This document shows, one piece after another, positions 1 to 7,457 of a stretch of DNA of 10,262 nucleotides. How positions within the stretch are numbered: position 1 is the first letter of the stretch; every line of letters starts with the position of its first letter. Under the pieces are notes generated by a model that made no database searches, was not told where the DNA came from, and saw only the letters and a program-made list of their open reading frames with translations. The stretch comes from Thalassiosira profunda (taxonomy: Eukaryota; Bacillariophyta; Thalassiosirophyceae; Thalassiosirales; Thalassiosiraceae). The stretch spans positions 1 through 10,262 of the forward strand of contig JALLAP010000804.1 of NCBI GenBank assembly GCA_036939355.1. The letters are read 5' to 3'. Both the position numbers and the translations under genes were made by a program.

Positions 1-122
1 CCGGTTTGTCTCATGGTCGACGAGCACGTCGTGAACGCGGCTGTCTCTGCTCGTCCGAGTTCGAGGTATCTTCAGAGATTGATTTGCAATTAGTATATCT
101 TTAGTATCAGTTCCTACGTTGG

Positions 123-129
123 TATAAAT
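123..129 (+). promoter_or_regulatory. Possible TATA box of the HTTM gene
   Basis: The sequence TATAAAT lies 94 bases upstream of the HTTM start codon, in the AT-richer part of the leader. If it works as a TATA box, transcription would start at about 150-160. Many algal promoters lack a TATA element, so this rests on sequence match alone. On the opposite strand an ATG at 14-12 reads off the left edge after four codons, so a divergent neighbour is possible but cannot be supported. Confidence 0.3.
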
Positions 130-222
130 TGGTCGCGCACGAGTGGACTCCGAGCTCGATGTCAAGCAATAGCAGAGCCATCCCAAGCTACAAATAGCCA
201 TCACACCACGCGCGCTCCCATC

Positions 223-2128
223 ATGAAGGGCAACGGCACCGCCGCTCCCTCCTCCGGCGGCGCCCGCGGCAGCGGGGGGTGGAGGGCGGCCCTCGGTTCA
301 AATCCCGAGGCCGTGGCGCTCTATCGAATGTCGCTCGGCGCGGTGCTGCTCGTCGAGGTGGCCTCGCGGTTTCAATATCTGCACGCGTTTTACAGCGACG
401 AGGGGTGAGCTGAATGGGTGCCGTGTGATGGCTTCGATGCATGGAGGTTCCCGCTGTTGGTTGCTTGCGTCGTCTTGATGCTCACGTGGTGTTTTATTTC
501 TGTTCGTCGTGGTGGGGGGATAATCACATCGCGTACTTTCTCATGCACTGCCATCGCCCACATCTATCCATCAACAGCACCCTCCCGCTGCGCCTCCTCC
601 TCCCCAAGACGGACTCCCTCTACAAGCTCCTCTGCGTCCACTGCTACTCGGGTTCGATGCCCTACCTCCAATTCCTGCTGTCGCTCCAGGTGGTATTGGC
701 CATTATGTTGATCGTGGGATACCGGACGCGGATCGCGGCCGTCGGGAGCTGGATTTTGTACCTCAGTTTGACGCTGCGGAACACGTGGCTCAATTTCATA
801 TTGGACAGGTGAGGAGATTGGGTTGCGTGTTTGCTGATGTGCTGGGATTCTGCCAAGGAGTGTTGGAGTTGCAAAGAGGTGCCATCATTCGTCGAAGAAT
901 GCTCACATCTTGTGCTCAATCATGTAGGTACTTTCACCACCTCCTCTTCTATTCGATGTTCCTCCCGCTCGACGCGACGTGGGCCATCGATGCTCGTCTC
1001 AAAGGCAAACAAAGCGCTGCCTCCCAAACGTTTGTCAGCCCCGCCACCGTCGCGCTCAAGCTCCTCATCGTGTGGCTCTACTGGGACGCCGGCTACGGCA
1101 AATATTCCGATCCGCTGCGGGGATGGACTCTGAATCCCCTGCCCAACGGCGGCGCCGGCCACGGCCTTCCTGCGTTGGACACGTACGTCCGTCACACCGT
1201 CGCGGCGCGGTACATGTACGGCCTCCTGGGACCGGAGGGATTGCGCTACATGACGCCGACCGTGGTGTACGCGGAGATGTTCTCCGGTCCGGCCGCGCTG
1301 CTGGGGAGCTTTTGCGGGAGCAAGGAAGTGGTTTATGGCGTGGCGATGCTCATGGTGTCGATGCACGCGGGAATTGCGCTCACGATGCGGAATACCGTGC
1401 TGCTGGGCGCGGTGGCGTGCGTGCCGTGGTGCGTGTTTCTTCCGGAGGGGGCGGGGACAGACCTCGGCTTGTCGACTTTGGCCTGTGGAAACGAGAATGG
1501 CGCAGTGGCAAACGGCAACACTCGCGGGGCAACAAAACGGGCACTTCTCAGACAGCATGGCCTATCTGCAATCCTCATTGGCGCCTTCATTTCCGGATCC
1601 GTGTGGTTCGAGGTCTTCAGCCAACAATGCAATCAAAGCATGGATCATGTGTGGTCCACACTGCTCCACAACCGATGGAACGTCTTCGTCGGCGCCGAGG
1701 AGTACGTGACGTGGGAGATTGCACCAGGACGTCTGCTCGACGGATCGGTCGTGGACGTGTGGTCCAAGTCCAATGAGGTGTCGTGGGAGATGCCTGGGGC
1801 AGGCGCACCCTGCACGTCGACGGCAAGGGCGGGTCGGTGGCGATCGTTTCCATACCTGGCTGAGATAGACGGGGAGGGTGGAGAGGTGCTGTGGAGCTAC
1901 CTGTGCCGACAATGGGACAAGGAGAATGGAGTGCACGAGGGCAACGAGGGCCGAAGATTGCTGCGATTCAACTTCTTCATGCTCCAGGCGGACGTGCTGC
2001 CCAACATGGGCTTCTCTGCGACGAGGAAGCGGCTGATACACTCCCACGATTGCCTGTCCAACTCCAACTTTGCAGCAAAGAACGAAACAGAGGGAGTTGG
2101 CCACGACTTTTCTTCTGGTGAATTGTAA
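223..2128 (+). CDS. HTTM-domain membrane protein (vitamin K-dependent gamma-carboxylase-like), 3 exons
   Basis: I read three exons: 223-404, 578-808 and 928-2128. They join in frame (GG|C Gly, AG|G Arg) to give 537 residues. The joined protein follows the HTTM pattern closely. It has FYSDEG-TLP (about 56-64), HCYSGS (82-87), a membrane segment leading to GYRTR (108-112), SLTLRN (124-129), then DRYFHHLLF and [11 protein letters not shown] (137-159). The motif YWDAGYGK places Lys196 near the position of the lysine used as catalytic base in animal gamma-carboxylase; this alignment is inference. Further hydrophobic segments extend to about residue 370. The soluble tail keeps [10 protein letters not shown] (407-416), RWRSF (441-445) and YLCRQW (462-467), typical of microbial HTTM proteins. 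Both introns start GTGAG, and translation through the first stops at once (TGA). The reaction is unknown: family membership does not prove carboxylation. The next gene converges 49 bases away. Confidence 0.88.
405..577 (+). other. Intron 1 of the HTTM gene
   Basis: The donor is GAGGG|GTGAGC and the acceptor is CAACAG|CACC. Removing it rebuilds a Gly codon and restores the HTTM motif FYSDEGTLP across the junction, while unspliced translation stops at 406-408. The length is 173 bases. Confidence 0.85.
809..927 (+). other. Intron 2 of the HTTM gene
   Basis: The donor is GGACAG|GTGAGG and the acceptor is CATGTAG|GTAC. Removing it rebuilds an Arg codon and joins NFILD to RYFHHLLF, as HTTM proteins require. 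Unspliced translation stops at 810-812. The length is 119 bases. Confidence 0.85.
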
Positions 2129-2177
2129 TGGATTATTCTACATATCACCACTTCTTCCGCCCCCATTTGCTCTCCAG

Positions 2178-3226
2178 CTATTTCCATTTGATGCACCGCT
2201 GCTTGTGCCCCCCTTCCGCCCTCCAGTGCTGTCTCTGACAGTCTTTGCTGCAATACCACGCTGCGCGGCACTTCGAGCAACGGAGGAATGTATTCCCCGG
2301 TGGCGCTTCGCTGTTGCATCTGAAGCATATGCTGCTTGCCGCTTCCTCCAGCTTTTTCGAGCTAGAGATTGCGGCTTGATCTCCTGTCGCAGCTGCTCGA
2401 TAGAGCCAATGCATTCCCTTCACAAAATTGGGGTTGCCTACTGCCATCAGGTATGGTTCTGGACAGCACATTGCGAATCCTAACAGGCTCATTGAGTCAG
2501 CATGGCCTCTCTCTGCTGCTGGTGTTAATGCACGGATTGCCTCTTCTGTTGATTTTTGGAGGCCGTGCCTGCCATTGCGGTAATCTACGCCCAGGATGTA
2601 GCATGCCTCATCGCAGCCCTTTGATGCCGAAGCTCTCAGATATCGCAGGTATTCAGCATCATTGCCCTCGTCTCTAAACAGAAGTGAAAGATTGTACTCG
2701 GCAATTGCGTGGCCCTGCTCGGCTGCGGCGAGATACCACCGCTTTGCTTCTACTGTTGATTTTGGCAAACCGCCTATACCGTCGTCATAATTGTTGCCAA
2801 TGGTAAGTTGACAATTGGGGTCTCCCTTGTTAGCGCCAAGTTTCCATATTTCCGCGCCCTTATCCACGTTCATCTCCACTCCTCCTGCCCATTAAAGTAC
2901 TTGAACCCTAAATTGTAATACATGTGCAGTGGCAGCTGGCCCTTCTCAAATTTGTCTACCATCACTCTCCCTGCAGCATCACCCGCAGGTATTTTGGCTC
3001 GGCAGAGCGGGCAAGTTTCGGCGAGCTGATCTGCTGCTCGCCGCTCATCCTCCGTCCGGAAGCCGCTGGCCCGTGCCCCGTCCACAACAGCATTTCGCTT
3101 GTCGTAGCAGTCGACACATACGTAATTCCCACAACAATGCAACGCTGCCCAGCTGTTCACATCCCAAAAGGGCGGCAGGGGCTCCAGGCAGATCGGGCAG
3201 TCTTCCTCCACAATAGTTGCCACCAT
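2178..3226 (-). pseudogene. RING + Sel1-repeat + MYND protein, split by an apparent frameshift
   Basis: Starting at the ATG at 3226, the first frame encodes 118 residues. It has a RING-like finger, with C10-x2-C13, a CC pair at 31-32, C37-x2-C40 and C72-x2-C75, and then the start of a Sel1 repeat (YYNLGFKYFNG). It stops at 2870. A second frame, offset by one base, continues at once with the rest of that repeat. It adds further Sel1 repeats (for example AAAEQGHAIAEYNLSLLF) and ends in a MYND zinc finger (CFRCN...CSKCRAAWYCSKDC...HKQRC) at 2178. RING proteins are usually ubiquitin ligases, while Sel1 repeats and MYND fingers bind proteins, so an adaptor-type ligase is the likely role if the gene works. 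RING-Sel1 architecture is, to my knowledge, common in diatoms. The join lies in the purine-rich run 2873-2890. A sequencing error, a recent mutation, a ribosomal frameshift or two overlapping genes are all possible, so the pseudogene label is provisional. Confidence 0.72.
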
Positions 3227-3433
3227 AATAAGATTGCGTGCCGCTTCACCGTGATCACTTCGTTCAGACTTGTGCAAGGGTGCACTTTTCAAAAGCAACG
3301 TACACCGTACATTTGATACGTAGGAGGGGCTTCTGTCTTCTGTCCCCTCTCGCCTCTCGCTCTCCCGCGCCCAACCACAGGCGCCCCGCTCCCATGCGGG
3401 GAGGAACTGGTCCCCTCATCCTCCGCGCGAACG
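3227..3433. promoter_or_regulatory. Divergent promoter region between the RING-Sel1-MYND and DUF268 genes
   Basis: These 207 bases separate two start codons that point away from each other, so both promoters must lie here or overlap the genes. The middle holds a small inverted repeat, GTGCA-AGGG-TGCAC (3272-3285). The DUF268 side is pyrimidine-rich (about 3330-3370), as is common in leaders. It is followed by a GC-rich hairpin, CCCCGC-TCCCAT-GCGGGG (3384-3401). I see no TATA box. Confidence 0.4.
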
Positions 3434-4837
3434 ATGGCGAGACCTGCCGTGCCATCGTGGCTGCCCATCTGCGCGGTCGGCTTCCTCCTCGGGCGCGCCA
3501 GCGTCGCTCTCCTCGCCGGCCGCGGCGGCATCCTCCTCCCGAGCCCGACCAATTACACCTCCGCATCCGAATCGTCGTCGCCGGCAAGTCCCCAATGCAA
3601 CATCAACCAAGAGCTACAATGGAAGCTCGACATGCGCAGAGCGAGATCGTACCCCGGGATCACCGTCCCGATGCACAACGGGTACGAGGCCAAGTGCATT
3701 CCCGATTCGACGATGGGGGATATGAATGCGAAATACGAGCGGCACAAGTTGAAGCGGACGAAGCCGGGGCTGTCGGACGGATTGGCGCACGAGGACGACA
3801 ATTTGCTGAGCGTCGCGCAGGTGGGCGCATTTGCGGCGGAGCATTTGAAGCTCGGCGAGGAGGGGTGAGTTTTTGTGCACATGATGTGAGTTGCATCAAC
3901 GTTGCAATCTGATTTGCAAATCCATCTTTGCATCATCAGCCGACCAATTTGGACGCTCGAAATATGGAACAACTTTCTAAAGGAATTGGACGACGGGTTC
4001 GACGGAGGACCACCTGGCTACAGAGATAGCGGTACGTCCGTCTCCAACGCCGTATTTTGGGCCCTTGAAAACGCATTGCCGACGTGTGGAGCGAAAGGAA
4101 ACGATCCATGCAACCTGTCAGTCTTCAGCGCGATCAGTCCGTGGGCCGAGGCCATCTTGCACTGGACGGCATCCAAACTGCGGCGCAGCAACGTTCGAAT
4201 CACGAGCGTGGACTTCAATCCCTGCATCCTAAAGGGGATCCCGCCAAATACAATTGCGGAGTGCATATCGACGTTGGATTTGGTGCAGGGATCGGGCGCT
4301 GCGTTCGATCTCACGGTATCCTACTCGGGAATCGAGCACGACGGATTGGGACGATACGGCGACCCGGTCAATCCAAATGGGGACGTGAGCGCGATGCGGG
4401 AGATGTGGCTTCTGACCCGACCCCTGGGCATTTTGTTATTGGCCATTCCCCGCGCCCCGGAAAAGATACAACCAAAGACGAAACTTCCAATATGGAGCAA
4501 TGGGAAGATCCAGGTGTTGCAGCATCGCGAATACGGCGCCGAGAGATACATGCGGCTGCTAGTTGGCTGGCATCTTGAGGGATTTGTCATCTCTGGAGGC
4601 AAAGTGGCCCCGCGAAGAAATGGCGAGACCAAGCTGCAGATGTTACATCGCATGATTCAGTGCTCGTCCGGAGCAACGAGAGAGAAGCAGCCGCTTCTGA
4701 TACTTCGCAAACCAGAAAGTATGACCTTCGACGATGTCATGCGTGAGGGAGAATGGTCAGATAAGATGAGGGAGAGAATAGAAAAAGAATACCAGAGAAT
4801 ACGTGACCGCAATGGAAACGCAACAACTTGCTCCTGA
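3434..4837 (+). CDS. DUF268-family protein with N-terminal membrane anchor, 2 exons
   Basis: The exons are 3434-3864 and 3940-4837, joined through GG|C (Gly144) to give 442 residues. Residues 9-28 are hydrophobic after a short basic start, fitting a signal anchor with the rest in the Golgi or ER lumen. The C-terminal half matches DUF268, first described from nematode proteins. It shows ISPWAEAIL and SVDFNP (233-238), then YSGIEHDGLGRYGDP (272-286), NPNGD (288-292), LLLAIPR (309-315) and HREYGAERYMRLL (339-351). The order of these motifs recalls a class I SAM-methyltransferase fold: SVDFNP sits where the acidic residue after strand 2 would be. I know of no proven activity. The start codon is the first ATG in this frame, and an out-of-frame ATG lies 40 bases upstream. 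The gene converges with the secreted-protein gene, 150 bases away. Confidence 0.85.
3865..3939 (+). other. Intron of the DUF268 gene
   Basis: The donor is GAGGG|GTGAGT and the acceptor is CATCATCAG|CCGA. At 75 bases it is the shortest intron here. Unspliced translation stops at 3866-3868. Splicing joins LKLGEEG to RPIWTLEIW in frame. Confidence 0.85.
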
Positions 4838-4987
4838 TGGGCTGTATGTTTTGGTGCAACATACGACGATACCAAGTATCCCAGCCAATTGCAAGTGGAT
4901 CACAGATAGCAGAACAACATCTACCTAGCAGATCGCATACTACTGTCTATCCTCACCATCGACAATCTATTGGCTCCCGGAGTCCTT
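4838..4987. other. Convergent spacer between the DUF268 and secreted-protein genes
   Basis: These 150 bases lie between two stop codons on opposite strands and should hold both 3' ends. I see no exact AATAAA on either strand, nor any coding signal. Confidence 0.5.
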
Positions 4988-5939
4988 TCACTGAATTGCC
5001 TGCTCGGCCTTGCCCTTCTCCAAACACTTTTGCCAGTCGCCGTGCTTCGAGCACACGCTCACTTTCGGATCCTCAACGCTGTCGCCCTCCACGTCAAGTT
5101 TCACCTCCAGCCCCGGGGACGTACAGTGCCCATACGTTACGCCATCGTCAAAGTGCACCTTCGAGACGAAATCACCATCCTTTCCGGATCCGTCGACCAC
5201 TTTCACGTACGCCCGGCGAACGATCGAGTCCTCGTTTGCGGGATGGCGATGGGGGACCGCGCTCACTTTGCCCCCCACAATCGCCTCGTTGTCCTTCCGC
5301 AGCAAACAGTCCACATCGACCTTCAGCGCCTCCCCATCGGCATACTTCTCCTCGAGCAGCCCGTGCACCTCCCCCTCGTCTCCCGCGAACTTCCACGCCA
5401 CGAGGGAGAAGTCGACGGAGCAGTCGTCGGAGGCGGCGCCGTCGCAGTAGCGCGAATGAGATCCAGTGGCAGAGATCTTGGCGGTGATGGGTCCACGACC
5501 GTGGACGAGGCGGGCCGCCAGCTCGTCGGGGACGCCTCCCTGCAGAGAAACAGAAAAATTGGTTGAGCGCCGCTGAGGACAACAATTTCATATCATATGC
5601 ACCATGCTCCCAAACTCACCGTGTCCTTGATGTCGGCCTCGTGGTACGTCGATTGGACGTCGATGTCCTCCTTGTTCTTCATCAGGCGGGCCGCCTTGGC
5701 ACCCTCGATGTCGTCCTATGCAGCATCAAAATCAAAGACGTGAAATGAGAAGACGTGTCATGTGCACCAAGGGGGGATGGCGCACGTGATATGTGTGCAT
5801 CAAGCAGTGACGAGCGCCATTAGCCGCATAAAAAACTCACCAGGGAAATGGGCGCGGTGTCGCCGCGAGCGGCGACTTGCACGATCGCGGCCGCGGCCGG
5901 CGAGAGGAGGAGCGATGATGCCGTCAGGAACTTGAGCAT
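4988..5939 (-). CDS. Secreted protein of unknown family, 3 exons
   Basis: The exons on the minus strand are 5939-5841, 5715-5620 and 5539-4988, all joined in phase 0, giving 248 residues. The start MLKFLTASSLLLSPAAAAA is a clear signal peptide, with cleavage expected near residue 18. The mature part has six cysteines (97, 105, 143, 204, 228, 237) and no membrane segment, so an extracellular or lumenal disulfide-bonded protein is likely. The stretches GEVHGLL, KVDVDCLL and EAIVGGKVS, then YVKVVDGSG and DFVSKVHFDDG, alternate like beta strands. They loosely recall small bacterial secreted beta-sandwich proteins of unknown function, but I cannot name a family. The leader of the mRNA, on the minus strand, is rich in CAACAA (5940-5990). 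Confidence 0.78.
5540..5619 (-). other. Intron 2 of the secreted-protein gene
   Basis: On the minus strand the donor is GACACG|GTGAGT and the acceptor is TTTCTCTGCAG|GGAGG, with a good pyrimidine tract before the acceptor. It is 80 bases long and lies in phase 0. Confidence 0.82.
5716..5840 (-). other. Intron 1 of the secreted-protein gene
   Basis: On the minus strand the donor is TCCCTG|GTGAGT and the acceptor is CTGCATAG|GACG. It separates the signal-peptide exon from the rest, is 125 bases long and lies in phase 0. The 32-codon exon that follows is open only in this frame and is bounded by good splice sites. Confidence 0.78.
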
Positions 5940-6173
5940 GATTGTTGTTTGAGAGTTGCTGTTAGTTGTTTGTTGCAAGATACTAGTCCTCTGTTTGTTG
6001 AGAGTTTAGGTTGAACCCGTTTTGGGTACGGGTAATTTACTTAGGAACCCGTTGTGTCAGTGGATCTTTTAGGGTTCGCATCTTTAGGGAGCACAATGTT
6101 TTGGTCCAAGACCAAGACGATTATCAACCTCTCTCTCACAAACCACGCACAACTTCCGTCGAGCGCCCTCACC
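5940..6173. promoter_or_regulatory. Divergent promoter region with repeated ACCCGT motif
   Basis: This 234-base gap lies between two divergent start codons. AACCCGTT occurs at 6014-6021 and again at 6046-6053, with the inverted core ACGGGT at 6028-6033 between them. A separate direct repeat, TTGAGAGTT, lies at 5949-5957 and 5998-6006, exactly 49 bases apart. Such repeats suit binding sites shared by both genes, though no factor is known to me. The side next to the secreted-protein gene is rich in TTGTTG, which becomes CAACAA in its mRNA leader. Confidence 0.45.
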
Positions 6174-7157
6174 ATGGCAGAGGTCCAGCACCTACGCTCC
6201 GGCCGGCGCCTCGAGGCGACCGTCACCGACTACAGCCAGCGATGGACCGTCCGGACCGCTCCCGGCGGCGATCGCGTCGTCCGAGCGGTTATGCGCGTTA
6301 CTATGGCCATCACGTCGGGAGAGCTGTATGGATTTAAGAGCCTCGTCGATCGGGCGCACGAAAAATCCGTGTCCGGCGTCCGCGTTACCGATGCCGCCAC
6401 AAGCGAGGTGCTGCGGCATGAACTCTCCGAAAAGAATGGGTATGTCTTCGTGAAGTGGTGGTACACCGAACCCGTTAGGCAAAATGGCGTCGCGTCGACG
6501 GTGATTGAGTACGATCTTCACGATGCGGTGTCCGGCTGTTCGTTGGCTGACCAACCACCAGAGGCAACGGGCAGCTCTGCAGATATTTGCAAGGAGCGTT
6601 TCGAGGCACCGTGGGCCAACTTTTGGAAGATACCCGTGGCGGACATCCATTACACCTTCAGGGTACCGTACAACGAAACCGGGCACGAAAGTGCAGTGAC
6701 GAACTCGATGGTCCTCGAGGAGCCGTCGCCGTGCTGCTCTGCCGAACAAGAATACATATTGAAAGCCGATGGCGTGTGGGAGCTGAGTCAGAGATTTACG
6801 CCCGCCGAGCTTGGAATTGGCAGCCGGAACCCCAAGATGACTGCATTTCGGTGGCAGGTCTCGGATCCGAACGGGTCGATCGCACACTGTCGTCAGGTCT
6901 GTTCATCGGAGGAAGTCAATCCTCTCATTTGGCTCACTCTGATCGTGCCGGGGCTGGCAATCGTCGGGGGCCTGGTTGTGTACTGCAAAAGGAGAAATCG
7001 ACGCAAGCAACTTGATGGGAACGAAAGTCGGCGTGGGGCAGAGGCAGAGGCACCTGCGGCAATGAGGAGGCCCCTGCCCAAGGCTACTGCATACGACGCA
7101 GAGTACGATTCGAGCATGCCCACAGCGGAATCCGCTGTGGCTGTTGGTGGGGAATAG
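6174..7157 (+). CDS. Single-pass membrane protein, DUF2207-like
   Basis: The ATG at 6174 sits in a strong context (CACCATGG) and opens 327 residues. A longer form from an ATG at 6096 is possible but adds no clear signal peptide. Residues 20-120 look like a beta-rich domain, ending in STVIEYDLHDAV. Next comes APWANFWKIPVADIHYTFRVP (145-165), which resembles the second module of bacterial DUF2207 proteins (a tryptophan-rich stretch, then a hydrophobic strand ending in P). A membrane segment spans about 250-270 and is followed by the basic stop-transfer run CKRRNRRK (271-278) and a short, charged cytosolic tail. Cysteines at 122, 139, 187, 188, 239 and 243 and an NET site (167) suit a lumenal or outer location. 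That location is odd without a visible signal peptide, so the true start or a first exon may be missing. The DUF2207 link is inference. Confidence 0.7.
   Translation: MAEVQHLRSGRRLEATVTDYSQRWTVRTAPGGDRVVRAVMRVTMAITSGELYGFKSLVDRAHEKSVSGVRVTDAATSEVLRHELSEKNGYVFVKWWYTEPVRQNGVASTVIEYDLHDAVSGCSLADQPPEATGSSADICKERFEAPWANFWKIPVADIHYTFRVPYNETGHESAVTNSMVLEEPSPCCSAEQEYILKADGVWELSQRFTPAELGIGSRNPKMTAFRWQVSDPNGSIAHCRQVCSSEEVNPLIWLTLIVPGLAIVGGLVVYCKRRNRRKQLDGNESRRGAEAEAPAAMRRPLPKATAYDAEYDSSMPTAESAVAVGGE
7120..7140. repeat. 21-base perfect palindrome at the end of the DUF2207-like gene
   Basis: Two 10-base arms, CCACAGCGGA and TCCGCTGTGG, flank a single A at 7130. The palindrome lies inside the last codons and ends 14 bases before the stop codon. 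In RNA it could form a GC-rich hairpin of about eight pairs. Confidence 0.75.
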
Positions 7158-7457
7158 CATAGCAATGTTTTAGTGTGCTGTTTGCCTCAGAAATGCTTGG
7201 GGGTGTGTGACGGCGAATCCAGCTCTCTTCTCTCTCGCTCCGGCAGCTAACACTAAGCTCTCGAACGGCGAGGATGAGACGGCCGAGGGCGGCGGGCCCC
7301 CGGGGCGGCCGGTGCGGTGCGGAGACCGAACGCCTGCGCTGGGGCAGTTCGTGCATGCACTTTTGTTTGGTCTTGGTCTTCCAAGAAACAGCAATCCCAC
7401 AACAATGCACTCTCTTGCGGGCCATAAAACACCCAGGACAACAACAGCATCGACCAA
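7158..7457 (+). other. Spacer between two tandem membrane-protein genes
   Basis: These 300 bases must hold the 3' end of the upstream gene and the promoter and leader of the downstream one. A perfect palindrome, GTGCATGCAC, lies at 7351-7360, and a GC-rich run that includes CCCCGGGG lies near 7295-7315. An ATG at 7274 opens an out-of-frame reading frame that overlaps the next gene. It has no protein-like character. I see no further gene. Confidence 0.5.

Noticed and set aside
293..312. tRNA-like T-arm (GGTTCAAATCC, a B-box match)
   Set aside because: It lies inside exon 1 of the HTTM gene, reading GSNPE. The sequence before it does not form anticodon, D or acceptor stems of a tRNA.
920..2104. 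Two long minus-strand reading frames of 212 and 180 codons
   Set aside because: They are opposite the HTTM exon, rich in Arg, His and Pro, and carry no domain. The plus strand has clear family motifs throughout.
3227..3298. 24-codon N-terminal extension of the RING protein
   Set aside because: It would need a TTG start. The ATG at 3226 sits just before the RING finger.
3238..3912. Plus-strand reading frame of 224 codons
   Set aside because: It overlaps exon 1 of the DUF268 gene in another frame and is Arg/Pro-rich with no motif. Only its internal ATG at 3394 is of interest, as an upstream start.
4828..5566. Plus-strand reading frames of about 200 codons opposite the secreted-protein gene
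   Set aside because: One is Ser/Pro/Arg-rich low complexity and neither explains the splice sites and signal peptide seen on the minus strand.
6192..6887. Minus-strand reading frame of 231 codons
   Set aside because: It is a shadow of the DUF2207-like gene, which has a strong start context, a membrane helix and a stop-transfer sequence.
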